From: Bacteroidota bacterium
Lineage (GTDB): Bacteria > Bacteroidota > Bacteroidia > Chitinophagales > BACL12
Assembly (NCBI GenBank): GCA_016706255.1
Contig: JADJJZ010000015.1
Location: 1-64,000 of the forward strand
Reading direction: 5' to 3'
Length of the DNA stretch: 64,000 bases
The notes beneath the pieces are model-generated. The model saw only the letters and a list, made by a program, of their open reading frames with translations. It made no database searches and was not told the origin of the DNA. This document shows, in pieces, positions 45,324 to 54,658 of this stretch. Position numbers and translations under genes: made by a program. Each line of letters starts with the position of its first letter. Within the stretch, counting starts at the first letter, position 1.

Positions 45324-45430
45324 AATGGGTAATGTAGGTTAATCGAAAATACCACTATTTTTCAAATTCTTTAAATTGTTAAACCAATAATTTTTTTTCA
45401 ATGTTAACTTTTGTTTGTAAATGCAACAGT

Positions 45431-45438
45431 TATATTTG
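45431..45438 (+). promoter_or_regulatory. -7 promoter box of the cyclophilin gene
   Basis: TATATTTG is a perfect TAnnTTTG box; TTTG at 45410-45413 lies 17 bp upstream. ATG 45460 follows after 21 nt. Confidence 0.55.
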
Positions 45439-45459
45439 TATGAGTTAAAATTTACATAA

Positions 45460-46260
45460 ATGAAAAAATTATTCTTAGTTGCTTCAGTTTGTTTTGGGAT
45501 ATTAAAGTGCACTACAGTAAATGCACAAACAGATATCATATTTTACACAACTATGGGTACATTCGAAGCTGAAATGTATGATACTTTGCAACCGATAACT
45601 GCAGGGAATTTTATTGATTTAGTTGAAGCAGAATTTTATGACGGAATTATTTTTCATCGTGTTGTTGCTGATTTTGTAATTCAGGGAGGTGATCCACTGG
45701 GAACAGGTTTTGGTGGACCCGGTTATACTATTGAAGATGAATTTGATACATTAGCCAGTAACATAAAAAAGGCTTTAGGTATGGCCAATGCCGGACCAAA
45801 TACCGGTGGCAGTCAGTTTTATATTAACTTGGTGAGCAATACCTATCTTGACCCCAATTATCCTGTATTCGGAATCGTAACAGAAAATTTTGAAGTAGTT
45901 GAAGCTATAGGTGAAGTGCCGGTAAATGCAGCTGATAAACCAATAACCCCGGTTGTTATGGACAGCGTAAGAATTAAAGGAGCAGGTCCCACATCTATTC
46001 AAAATAGCACTGCAGATTTAATAAACATTTCCATTTCGCCCAACCCTGCATCAGACTTTATAAATATTAATGTTTCCGATTTTGCAGGAAAAAACACCCT
46101 CACATTAATAAATAATTCCGGCCAAACATTTTGGGAAGCACCATTAACATCTACATTACAAATACCGGTATCCGATTTTGCTGCAGGTAATTATTTTATT
46201 GTGGTAAAAGATGAAAGTGGGAGGTTTGTGGAGGTTAGGAAGTTGGTTGTGGGGAGGTGA
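45460..46260 (+). CDS. Secreted cyclophilin-type peptidyl-prolyl isomerase with T9SS domain
   Basis: 266 residues: signal peptide (MKKLFLVASVCFGILKCTTV), a cyclophilin domain (about 22-180) with IIFHRVVADFVIQGGDPLGT (active-site Phe/His-Arg), GFGGPGYTIEDEFDT, MANAGPNTGGSQFYINLVSN and FGIVTENFEVVEAIGEVPVN, then a T9SS type A sorting domain (ISISPNPASDFININVSDF ... VEVRKLVVGR). Cyclophilins normally catalyse prolyl cis-trans isomerisation inside the periplasm or cytoplasm; a T9SS tail sends this one to the surface. Confidence 0.88.
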   Translation: MKKLFLVASVCFGILKCTTVNAQTDIIFYTTMGTFEAEMYDTLQPITAGNFIDLVEAEFYDGIIFHRVVADFVIQGGDPLGTGFGGPGYTIEDEFDTLASNIKKALGMANAGPNTGGSQFYINLVSNTYLDPNYPVFGIVTENFEVVEAIGEVPVNAADKPITPVVMDSVRIKGAGPTSIQNSTADLINISISPNPASDFININVSDFAGKNTLTLINNSGQTFWEAPLTSTLQIPVSDFAAGNYFIVVKDESGRFVEVRKLVVGR

Positions 46261-46427
46261 GAGTGAGGTGTGACTTTTGGATGAGTTTTTAATATGTACT
46301 AAGGGAGTTGTTTTTCAATTTAATTTGTGTAACGTTTGATTGAAATATAAAAAAAGTTAAAATCAAGCCCGTTATAAGAAAATGCTTAAATGATAAAGCA
46401 TCCCTTTAACTTTTGACAAATAAAATA

Positions 46428-49373
46428 TTATTTAAAAACCTTCCCCGCTTGCCTTTTATTATTTTTCACGTCTATGAGTTCAATCAGATATACTCCTTCT
46501 GCAAATTGGGAACAATCAATTATAATTGTTGCAGAACTTTCGTTTGCATTAATGCGTGCAACACAATCACCATTAATTGAATAGAGATTTATTACATTTA
46601 TTTCCGAAAGCGCATGGTAGGTAATGAATAATTGTTGTTGAGCGGCATTATAATAGGATTGAATATTCAACTCATTATCCATATCATGATTTATTAATGG
46701 ATAGTCGTTGTCAATAATATCATACAATGTATAACGGGCCAATAACAAATCGTAGATGTTGTGCACACTATACGCTTCAGTGAATAATATGCCTGGGTCG
46801 GTGCTATCCATTTCGATATCGTTTTTTGCAGTAATAATTATTTTTTGTTCATTTAATGCTGTGGAATCAGCATTAAATAACATTGTAAATACATGTGGAT
46901 CGGGGCTTGAAAGCGTGAGCTCGTATTCGGGGTCATATGTATCTTTTGCATTAAATTTTATATAACAAATTTCTGCCGGAATTGTATTTAATCGAACCGA
47001 TATTGTATCGTTATAATATATATTTTCATCTAAGGTAAGGCTGTCATTAGAGTGTTCTACAATTACATATACAGGTTCAGGATTTATCTCAATGACAAAT
47101 GCCGAATCTCCGGGAAAAAAGTCCTCATCGGGTACACCAGCAATTTCTGCAATACCATCCTCATTAATATCTGTTGCAATTGCAAAATTGTAATTGAATG
47201 TCATAGCTGCTGGTATAGAATCAAGCCCGGATATTGCATTGTTATGATAATAATAAGTGTGATAACTGCCGGAAATTACGTCTAGGCGGCCATCTTGATC
47301 CATATCTTCAACCAAAGTGATTCCACTATAATATCCATCGCTAATATTACTTCTTAGTATGGGATCAGTAAATACTCCGGCTTCATTCAAGCAGACAAAC
47401 AAGTCACCATTTATAGTAATAACTAAATCAAGGTCTTCATCATTATCTTCATCAATTATATTGAAAGTGCGGATTGAGTCTACTGCTATTAAATCATGAA
47501 TATCCGAAAAGTTGCCGGCACCATCTAAATTTTCCCACCAACCCAAATTTCCGGTTGTAAAATTAATTGACATAACATCCATATCGCCATCCTCATCCAT
47601 ATCGCCCGATTTTGTGATGTTTTGGGTCGGAGTATCTTCAAATGAAATCATATGTTTAGTGAATGTGCCACCGCCCATTTCATTTTTCAACCAGTAAGTA
47701 TTAAACTGAGGAGTATATATTTCAAAACCCTCATCATCATAACCGGCGAAATAATAATTTGGATAGCTTGCTACAACATCTATAAATCCATCACCATCAA
47801 TATCAGCACTTATAGGATAAATTAAGATTTCAGTTGCAGCAATTGAAGGGCTTGCATAATTACCTTGACCAGGTAAATTCTTGTAAACCCGTAACACTTT
47901 ATACTCATCTTCATACAAACATTCCATACAACCAGAATAGGAATTTGTAAAAATGTCCTCAAGACCATCGTTGTCATAATCAAAAGTCAAGAATGAAGAA
48001 ATATCAAAAAGTTGTGCAACACTATCCGGTTTTAAAATGAATTCAATAGAATTAGCAATTGTATCAAAAAAATAACTGTTGATTCGGCCGTTTCTATCAT
48101 ATAGTATTATCTCATTTTCGTCGCTACCGTTTTCATCAATAAAGCTCAAACCTTTTGGCTCGGCTCTCATTTGTGCTAATTGTTTATATCCAGAAAAAGG
48201 GCCAGCAACTGTCACATTTGTCGACCAAATAACTCCACCATTTACAGAAATTGCTAAATCATCCAAACCATCATCATTAATATCCGCTAAATTTCCTTTT
48301 TTGAAACCTGTCATATCAAACTGTGGTGGTGTGAAGCTCAACAAATTATTAATGCCGCCTAATGTTTCATCGCTGGTGCCGTATAGGATATGACCATTAA
48401 CCGGATAACCATCTATCACCCCAGAAATATTATCCACAAAAACAATATCAGGAAAAATATCATTATTTATAAACCCCGTAAAAATATTTAAAACGTCTGC
48501 AGGCTCGTAGTAATTAACTGCATCTGTAAAATTACCCAAGCCATCATTATAGAGAATAAACAAACCATTATCATCATCAAAATAGGATTGTCCGGCACCT
48601 ATCAGCAAATCCAAATCATTATCCCCTTGAAGATCGGTAAACGTCATACATTTCATATTTTCAATCTCCTCAATAATTGATTCAAATGAAAAAAATTCTC
48701 CGCCCAAATTTTCAATCCAACAAACCTTATCTTCTAAAGTTGAAGTGATAATATCCATATCACCATCATTGTCAAAATCACCGGTAGCATATTCGTTTGG
48801 AAAATAGGTAAGTTCAAAAATGGTGTGTGTAATAAATTCATCGCCTTCGGAATATACATTTTCTGCCCAGATTAATTCTTGGGCGATAGTTGTAGTGTAT
48901 ATGACATCATCATCACCATCAGAATCCAAATCAGCAACAGTGAATGGAAAAGTATAAGCACCTACGATCGGGGCATAAATAGTGTGTTCTTCGAATTCAA
49001 GTCCGGTGCCAGATATGTTTAAGTTATAGGTAATTTCAATATACCAACTATGAGAACTAACAATATCTAAATAACCATCTCCATTTATATCGCTCAACAC
49101 AAAGTGATCTGCTACAATATTTAGCATATGTTGCTGAGTTGAAAAGGTGGTTCCAGTGTTTTCAAACCACATCATGTAAAAGTAGTCTCCACCACCAACA
49201 ACTATATCCAAATCACCGTCAGAATCCATATCTCCTGTTTCCACCTGATCGGAATTATCCCTGAACGTTTTGGAATCAATTTCCCATCGTTGAGGAATTT
49301 GGGCGTAAATGCTCAGTGAAAACAATAATGGAATTAAGATTATTGATCTTAATAGGTTTGGAAAATGAAACAT
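46428..49373 (-). CDS. Large secreted FG-GAP/VCBS-repeat protein with T9SS-like end
   Basis: 981 residues: signal peptide (MFHFPNLLRSIILIPLLFSL), more than ten FG-GAP/VCBS repeats with Dx[DN]xDGxxD calcium-binding loops (DMDSDGDLDIVVGGGDYFYM, DINGDGYLDIVSSHSW, DLDSDGDDDVIYTT, DFDNDGDMDIITST, DEDNDEDLDLVITINGD, DMDQDGRLDVISGSYHTYY), an Ig-like stretch and a C-terminal domain (INLYSINGDCVARINANESS ... LIELIDVKNNKRQAGKVFK) of the T9SS type A kind, though the usual PNP motif is degenerate. Likely a beta-propeller adhesin or surface scaffold that binds calcium. Confidence 0.78.
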   Translation of the reverse strand: MFHFPNLLRSIILIPLLFSLSIYAQIPQRWEIDSKTFRDNSDQVETGDMDSDGDLDIVVGGGDYFYMMWFENTGTTFSTQQHMLNIVADHFVLSDINGDGYLDIVSSHSWYIEITYNLNISGTGLEFEEHTIYAPIVGAYTFPFTVADLDSDGDDDVIYTTTIAQELIWAENVYSEGDEFITHTIFELTYFPNEYATGDFDNDGDMDIITSTLEDKVCWIENLGGEFFSFESIIEEIENMKCMTFTDLQGDNDLDLLIGAGQSYFDDDNGLFILYNDGLGNFTDAVNYYEPADVLNIFTGFINNDIFPDIVFVDNISGVIDGYPVNGHILYGTSDETLGGINNLLSFTPPQFDMTGFKKGNLADINDDGLDDLAISVNGGVIWSTNVTVAGPFSGYKQLAQMRAEPKGLSFIDENGSDENEIILYDRNGRINSYFFDTIANSIEFILKPDSVAQLFDISSFLTFDYDNDGLEDIFTNSYSGCMECLYEDEYKVLRVYKNLPGQGNYASPSIAATEILIYPISADIDGDGFIDVVASYPNYYFAGYDDEGFEIYTPQFNTYWLKNEMGGGTFTKHMISFEDTPTQNITKSGDMDEDGDMDVMSINFTTGNLGWWENLDGAGNFSDIHDLIAVDSIRTFNIIDEDNDEDLDLVITINGDLFVCLNEAGVFTDPILRSNISDGYYSGITLVEDMDQDGRLDVISGSYHTYYYHNNAISGLDSIPAAMTFNYNFAIATDINEDGIAEIAGVPDEDFFPGDSAFVIEINPEPVYVIVEHSNDSLTLDENIYYNDTISVRLNTIPAEICYIKFNAKDTYDPEYELTLSSPDPHVFTMLFNADSTALNEQKIIITAKNDIEMDSTDPGILFTEAYSVHNIYDLLLARYTLYDIIDNDYPLINHDMDNELNIQSYYNAAQQQLFITYHALSEINVINLYSINGDCVARINANESSATIIIDCSQFAEGVYLIELIDVKNNKRQAGKVFK

Positions 49374-49724
49374 GGGTTGTATTTTAATTTCAAATGTAGG
49401 TAGTCCGACCCAGAAATGCTTTTGGTTTTGAGCGAAATACCGGTTTTAGTATGCGAAGTGACTAGAATATTTAGTTAAGTAAATAGTTTCGTATTTAAAT
49501 ACGAAGAACCGCATGTAATCTACTTATACATATAATCAAAAACTCCTTAATAGCAAAATCACATTTTGAACTTCACCTTAAAGTGAAAAAGCTTGATGTA
49601 CTTTATAGATAACACACATTTTTAGCTCCGTAAGCCCCAAGTAGAGCTCCTACGTCGCTCACTTCGGGGCACCCTAAAGTGAAAAAGCCTGATGCGGGAG
49701 CATCAGGCTTTTTCTACTTTAGGG
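49374..49724. other. Intergenic region downstream of tRNA-Phe
   Basis: About 350 bp with no gene. It holds a half-copy of the tRNA-trailer hairpin arm at 49574-49598 (CACCTTAAAGTGAAAAAGC followed by TTGATG) and an imperfect GCCCC/GGGGC dyad at 49633-49670, then the full hairpin at 49670-49726. Confidence 0.6.
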
Positions 49725-49726
49725 TG
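49670..49726 (-). terminator. Long hairpin terminator downstream of tRNA-Phe
   Basis: Arms CACCCTAAAGTGAAAAAGCC (continuing TGATGC) and GCATCAGGCTTTTTC (continuing TACTTTAGGGTG) pair over about 26 bp with one bulged base, loop GGGA. The stem starts at the 3' end of the tRNA, so it terminates the tRNA transcript on the minus strand; T/A runs on both sides could also serve the other strand. Much longer than usual terminators. Confidence 0.75.
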
Positions 49727-49797
49727 GTGTGGGGCGGGATCGAACCGTCGACACAAGGATTTTCAGTCCTTTGCTCTACCAACTGAGCTACCGCACC
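49725..49797 (-). tRNA. tRNA-Phe (GAA)
   Basis: 73 nt on the minus strand: acceptor GGTGCGG, D arm GCTCAGTTGGTAGAGC, anticodon arm AAGGA-CTGAAAA-TCCTT with anticodon GAA, variable loop GTGTC, T arm GACGG-TTCGATC-CCGCC, acceptor CCACACC and discriminator A; CCA is not encoded (CCC follows). Two mismatches stand out: C:A in the acceptor stem (C5) and A:C in the T stem. Both lie where neighbours of this tRNA normally have G, so the gene could be a divergent or decaying copy, or carry two errors. Confidence 0.85.
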
Positions 49798-49890
49798 ATC
49801 TTTTATTCCAATCCGCCGGGGCGGGCGAAAATCAATACTTTTTGAGGGAAATTGACTTTCTATCGGACTGCAAAGGTAATATTTAGCAGT

Positions 49891-52194
49891 TTATTTTCCA
49901 ATACTAAAGTTGTTTACCATAAAAATTTTGTCGGAATCCACGTCGTAGTAGGCGTTAAATGCCGTATGTCGTATCAAAAGCTCATCGTACCAGGCCTTAC
50001 TGTTGTCGCTCGTTACTACCCTGATTTGTTTTACTGCCGGAACTACCTCGAAATTTTCTGAAGCCCGCACCCAGCCTGACATGACATCGGTTGAGAGCGT
50101 GGGTGTGATGCTGTGTTCGGCGATTAATTCACCGTTTTGACCCAGGAAATAGAGCGTTAAATAAGGGTAGGCGACATCTTTGATGCTGTTTGTAATCCAA
50201 CAACTGGCTTCTATCCAGATTGGGTCGGCAGTGGACACGGGGATATTGGCGAGTTCTGTTTCGGCTTTGTTGTTACAAAAGGCACCTTTTCCCAGAAATG
50301 CTGTTTCAGTTGGGTTGTTCTCAAAACTATTTCTGAAAAATATCTGCAATGGTTTTTCACTCCAATATGAAGTTCCTGTAGTGCTTACGAATTGATGCAG
50401 GGAGTCTTTTACTGCATGATAATCAGCAATAGCAATATTGTCACCTTTTGCATGGGCCGCACTCATGTCGAAGGCATATAATTCAAAACCGCTTTTTTCT
50501 GCAAATTTTGTAGCGTGTTCTAATAAATATTGCTCACCTGCATTTTGGGGTAAGCCATGGGCCATTATTAATAATTTATCTAATGAAAATACACCTGTGG
50601 AACTTGAATTATTGATATATGGATGTGCAACCAACTGCACATTATTCATGGTTTCGCTTAACGATGTTCTGCTCATCATATAATTTACCACAGGCAATTT
50701 GGTTTGATAAGCCAATTCCAATGCCTTCATAAAATAATCACCTTGTGTTCTGTCGATATATAATTTCTCTGAACCCTGAAACATGGATGGCAAAAATAAT
50801 ATCGCATCAAAATCATCTGCCTGATAAGGTGTATTCGTTAACATGTCGGAGAAATAAATGTTTTTTCCGTCAAATGGATTTGAAACATTGTAACGTTGTA
50901 ATTCTATTCCTGTATGACTGAAATACGATAAACTTTCTGCACAAAAAAATACGGTCGTACTTATAAAAAACAAGTTTGCTGTTTTCGGGTGTCGTTTATG
51001 TATTTTCTTTTGTAATAAATAAATTAAAACTGCGATAAATACTAAATAAAAATAATAAAAACCCCATGCAAATCTGCCGGGCGAGCGAAATTGTTTCAAT
51101 GGTGTGATGATATCCAATAAAAATTCTAATCCGAGATTAAAAGGAAATGTCATTGAAAATAATAACATCAACACACCGGTAAAAACAAATGCCCCTAAAT
51201 CACCGGGTAACAATAAAAATGATTTTTTTAATGATTTTTTATAGGCTAACCTTTTAATAAAAATAAATAAAAGGATGAATAAAAATATTAATCCCATATA
51301 TCCCACATAAGCGTAACCTTCGGGATTTGCCTGCCCCATGTTTAAAAACTTTTTACCCCAGTTTGCTAATGAGCCGCCATCAGGTAAAAATACTGTTTGG
51401 AAATTTGCCTTATATCTGAAAAACCCGTAAGGTGTTTCCGGCCGGTCTGTTACCGTATCCGTAAAATGCATGAAGGTCATGATGGCCAGCAATGGAATTC
51501 CGGCAGCAGCAATTAATTTAAAAACAGCAATATAATTTTTTCTATGCTGCACAAATAAAACTAAAGCATGAAACCCAATTAATAATCCGCCGATTAAAAC
51601 ATAATACATGTGGATGAGTCCAAATATAATTACCAATGTTAGCAAACTCAATAAGGGGAGTAACCTGTAATTTTTTTCTTTAACCTGTATAATCCGCCAC
51701 CAAATCCAGGGAATAAAAACGGTATAACCTAATGCGAAGTGACCGTAAAACCTTTCTATCTGCGGCCCCATCAAACCAATGGCCAATGCCATAATTGCTG
51801 CATACCAGGCCGGCATGCGGTAATATTTAAGTATTTTATACAGTAATAAAATCCCAAAAAACAATGAAACAAACAATAGTATATTTAAAATTCCAATCGT
51901 ATAATTTTGAATGGGATAGATATTATTATCTACAAAATTTAAAACCCAGCTAATTAAAGGTTGGTTGTCGGTAAAAACTACATGTTCGCCATAGGGATAA
52001 TTCATCCCGGTAAAATGTGTTCCGTTGTCGTTTGCAATAAACCAGGCGGGGGTAAATAAATTTTTAAATGCATCTCCGCCGGAGGCTAGTAAATATTGAT
52101 TGGGATGAAAAATTATTTTACTGAAAATACCGCAAATGAGCAGCATGCTTACAACAATAAGCACCAATAGCGGATTCTTTTTAAAAAAGTGCAT
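49891..52194 (-). CDS. Polytopic membrane protein, GT-C glycosyltransferase-like
   Basis: 767 residues with about eleven hydrophobic segments over the first 430 residues and a soluble C-terminal domain with a beta-sandwich look. LLASGGDAFKNLFTPAWFIA near residue 36 has the acidic loop expected after TM1 of GT-C glycosyltransferases, and RSPGRFAWGFYYFYLVFIAV is typical of YfhO/DUF6311-like proteins. The stop and start are 1 bp from the next gene. The context (two GT2 enzymes of the polyprenyl-phosphate type) suggests transfer of a polyprenyl-linked sugar to an acceptor outside the membrane. Substrate unknown. Confidence 0.65.
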   Translation of the reverse strand: MHFFKKNPLLVLIVVSMLLICGIFSKIIFHPNQYLLASGGDAFKNLFTPAWFIANDNGTHFTGMNYPYGEHVVFTDNQPLISWVLNFVDNNIYPIQNYTIGILNILLFVSLFFGILLLYKILKYYRMPAWYAAIMALAIGLMGPQIERFYGHFALGYTVFIPWIWWRIIQVKEKNYRLLPLLSLLTLVIIFGLIHMYYVLIGGLLIGFHALVLFVQHRKNYIAVFKLIAAAGIPLLAIMTFMHFTDTVTDRPETPYGFFRYKANFQTVFLPDGGSLANWGKKFLNMGQANPEGYAYVGYMGLIFLFILLFIFIKRLAYKKSLKKSFLLLPGDLGAFVFTGVLMLLFSMTFPFNLGLEFLLDIITPLKQFRSPGRFAWGFYYFYLVFIAVLIYLLQKKIHKRHPKTANLFFISTTVFFCAESLSYFSHTGIELQRYNVSNPFDGKNIYFSDMLTNTPYQADDFDAILFLPSMFQGSEKLYIDRTQGDYFMKALELAYQTKLPVVNYMMSRTSLSETMNNVQLVAHPYINNSSSTGVFSLDKLLIMAHGLPQNAGEQYLLEHATKFAEKSGFELYAFDMSAAHAKGDNIAIADYHAVKDSLHQFVSTTGTSYWSEKPLQIFFRNSFENNPTETAFLGKGAFCNNKAETELANIPVSTADPIWIEASCWITNSIKDVAYPYLTLYFLGQNGELIAEHSITPTLSTDVMSGWVRASENFEVVPAVKQIRVVTSDNSKAWYDELLIRHTAFNAYYDVDSDKIFMVNNFSIGK

Positions 52195-52195
52195 A

Positions 52196-52912
52196 TTAAA
52201 GACTTTTAAAAAATATTTTCAGGAAGTTTCCTGCTTCAGTAAATAATATTCCGGCACGCATACTGCTAAATTGAATATTTTCTTTCAATTCGATTTCTAC
52301 CGGTTTAATTTTTATTATGTTGTTTCTTGAGGCAAGAAAAATAAATTCTAAATCAAATAAATAACGGTCGATTGTGGTGGATAAAAATATCGTTTTTCCG
52401 GTTTTATTAAATCCCTTTAAACCACATTGTGTATCATTTACTTTTAATCGCAAAACAAATCCAGTGCAACTGCGCAACAACCTAGAAATAAAACGCCTGA
52501 AAGCAGGAACGTGTTTATAATAATTTTTATCTTTTACACCGGCTGCGATATCACATTGTGATGTTGTTAATTCATCCAATATTTTTAAAATACTTTCTGT
52601 AGTATAAGGAAAATCAACATCTGTATAAATACATAAATCGGCTGTTGAACTTTCAATGCCTTTTCTTAAAGCAAAACCTTTCCCTCTGTTTTCGGAATAA
52701 TTGATATAATTAAAATTACCAATTTCGTTTTTTAATCTGATGATATCTTCCGGTATAATTCCTTTTGAAGAACCATCATTTACCAGTGTGATATTTATTT
52801 TGGTTTCCGGAAGTTTATTTTGAAGGTCATGAAAAGCTGCAATAATATGTTGTGCCCAATCCGTTCCGGGATTATAGCAGGGTAAAACGATATCGAGTTC
52901 AGCTAATTTCAA
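52196..52912 (-). CDS. Glycosyltransferase family 2, polyprenyl-phosphate type
   Basis: 238 residues, GT-A fold: ELDIVLPCYNPGTDWAQHII, INITLVNDGSSKGIIPEDII, YSENRGKGFALRKGIESSTA, DLCIYTDVDFPYTTESILKI (D-x-D) and DTQCGLKGFNKTGKTIFLST, the QCGLKGF motif of DPM1/GtrB-like enzymes that charge polyprenyl phosphate with a sugar. Three bases separate it from the next gene. Confidence 0.82.
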   Translation of the reverse strand: MKLAELDIVLPCYNPGTDWAQHIIAAFHDLQNKLPETKINITLVNDGSSKGIIPEDIIRLKNEIGNFNYINYSENRGKGFALRKGIESSTADLCIYTDVDFPYTTESILKILDELTTSQCDIAAGVKDKNYYKHVPAFRRFISRLLRSCTGFVLRLKVNDTQCGLKGFNKTGKTIFLSTTIDRYLFDLEFIFLASRNNIIKIKPVEIELKENIQFSSMRAGILFTEAGNFLKIFFKSL

Positions 52913-52915
52913 ATA

Positions 52916-53635
52916 TTAATTAAATAGTCCATAACGTAAAATACAATAAATGGCTCTGAAACCATCTTTCCAATTTATTTTTTTCCCTTCAGCATAAGTA
53001 CGTCCATAATAGGAAATACCAACTTCGTAGATGGTAATTTTTTTAATTTTTGCTAATTTTTGTGTGAGCTCGGGCTCAAAACCAAATCTGTTTTCTTTTA
53101 ATTTAATGGACTGTAAAATTGATGTCCGAACCAGTTTATAACAGGTTTCCATATCTGTTAAATTTAAATTACTGAACATGTTGGATAAACTTGTTAAAAA
53201 TTTATTTCCGATAGAATGCCAGTAAAATAATATACGATGTGGATTGCCGCCTATAAAACGACTGCCATACACAACATCTGCATTGCGCTCAATAACAGGT
53301 TTTAGCAAATCATTAAACTCAACTGGATCATATTCAAGGTCGGCATCTTGCACAATGGTATAATCGCCGGTTGCATTGCCAATTCCGGTATGTAATGCAG
53401 CACCTTTACCTTTATTTTTTTCATGATGGAAAGCACGAATATTCACCTGCGGATTAGATTCAATAAATTGTTGCAGGTGTTCGGCCGTTTTATCGCGGGA
53501 GCAATCGTTTACTACAATTATTTCCATTGAAATATTGTGCAGCAGCTTAACACCCGCTAAAGTGGTAAGAATGGTTTGAATTGTAGCCTCTTCATTGTAA
53601 GCCGGCACAATTACACTGAGTTTTTTTACCTCCAT
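52916..53635 (-). CDS. Glycosyltransferase family 2, DPM1-like
   Basis: 239 residues: KKLSVIVPAYNEEATIQTIL, MEIIVVNDCSRDKTAEHLQQ, HEKNKGKGAALHTGIGNATG, DYTIVQDADLEYDPVEFNDL (DADLEYDP is the diagnostic metal-binding motif of dolichyl-phosphate mannosyltransferase-like enzymes) and ADVVYGSRF. It starts a three-gene minus-strand unit with the GT2 and GT-C genes below it. Upstream 53636-53684 separates it from the lytic transglycosylase. Confidence 0.88.
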   Translation of the reverse strand: MEVKKLSVIVPAYNEEATIQTILTTLAGVKLLHNISMEIIVVNDCSRDKTAEHLQQFIESNPQVNIRAFHHEKNKGKGAALHTGIGNATGDYTIVQDADLEYDPVEFNDLLKPVIERNADVVYGSRFIGGNPHRILFYWHSIGNKFLTSLSNMFSNLNLTDMETCYKLVRTSILQSIKLKENRFGFEPELTQKLAKIKKITIYEVGISYYGRTYAEGKKINWKDGFRAIYCILRYGLFN

Positions 53636-53684
53636 GGTTAAGGTGGTAAAAATAAAGTATTTGCCTGTGATTGGGAAACGTAAC

Positions 53685-54653
53685 TTATTGCGACCCTGAT
53701 GGTTTATCAGTTGCCGTTAGTGGCAGCTTTATAGTATAGGATTGACCGGTTTTAACGGTTAGCAAGGTGCTGCGCAGCCACGGATTATAGTATTTCAACA
53801 TTTTATAGTTGGTATTGTGTTTTTGCGCAAAAACTGCCAAATCAGGTATTGTCGAATCTATTTTAATGATTTTGTATTCAAGGGGATTATATAAATCTTC
53901 CTTATTTAAAAAGAAACCATATTTCTGGGTGTTTTCAAAAATGATTTTATAAGCTAAAGCGCGAAAAATATATCGGGATGTTTCTTCTTTTAGATATAAG
54001 TCGTAGTACGCATTTTCTTTTTGATAACTAACTGATCCTTCAATAGAACCCATTCCTGCATTATAACTTGCACCTGCTAAGGTCCAATTGCCAAATTTTG
54101 CATAGGCATCTTTTAAATATTTTGTAGCAGCGAGTGTTGATTTTTCCATATCATAACGTTCATCTACTTCTGCATTAATTGTTAATCCATACTGTAAACC
54201 GGTGCCTTTTAAAAATTGCCAGTAGCCATGTGCATCGGATGGAGAAATAACATTGCGTAAACCACTTTCTGCTATGGCCAGATATTTAAAATCGTCAGGA
54301 ATATTATTTTCTTTTAATACTTTTTCAATAATTGGAAACCAGCGGTTTGCGAGTTTTAAATTTTGAATCATATTAGAATGCCAATAGCCGTTAACGGTTA
54401 ATTCACGGTCTAAACGTTCGCGTACTTCTTCATCTGTGAGAGGAACAGGTTCGCCTGCAAAACTAACGGAGGCAGGCATTTTAGCGGCAAAATACCGTAT
54501 CGTATTTACATCATCAGCCAGGGTGCGCAAGGTATCGGTACTTACAGAAAGTTGCTCCGTATTACCCGTAGTATTATTTCCGGAAACGGCATATCCGATA
54601 AATATGGCTATTCCGACAAATGCACCAATGAGGATGTAATGTATCTTTTTCAA
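53685..54653 (-). CDS. Membrane-anchored lytic transglycosylase (MltD-like)
   Basis: From TTG 54653 the product starts [M]KKIHYILIGAFVGIAIFIGY, an N-terminal membrane anchor; this start lies 5 nt after the stop of the upstream gene. ATG 54692 overlaps that gene by 34 bp and adds residues before the anchor. The SLT domain spans about residues 105-225: FKYLAIAESGLRNVISPSDA with the catalytic Glu, HGYWQFLKGTGLQYGLTINA, DERYDMEKSTLAATKYLKDA and LAGASYNAGMGSIEGSVSYQ. A LysM-like C terminus (DLAVFAQKHNTNYKMLKYYN ... KTGQSYTIKLP) would bind peptidoglycan. It cleaves glycan strands during wall growth or turnover. Confidence 0.82.
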   Translation of the reverse strand: MKKIHYILIGAFVGIAIFIGYAVSGNNTTGNTEQLSVSTDTLRTLADDVNTIRYFAAKMPASVSFAGEPVPLTDEEVRERLDRELTVNGYWHSNMIQNLKLANRWFPIIEKVLKENNIPDDFKYLAIAESGLRNVISPSDAHGYWQFLKGTGLQYGLTINAEVDERYDMEKSTLAATKYLKDAYAKFGNWTLAGASYNAGMGSIEGSVSYQKENAYYDLYLKEETSRYIFRALAYKIIFENTQKYGFFLNKEDLYNPLEYKIIKIDSTIPDLAVFAQKHNTNYKMLKYYNPWLRSTLLTVKTGQSYTIKLPLTATDKPSGSQ

Positions 54654-54658
54654 ATTAT

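Noticed and set aside
49692..49886. 64-codon plus-strand ORF
   Set aside because: Overlaps the tRNA-Phe and its hairpin; antisense to an RNA gene.
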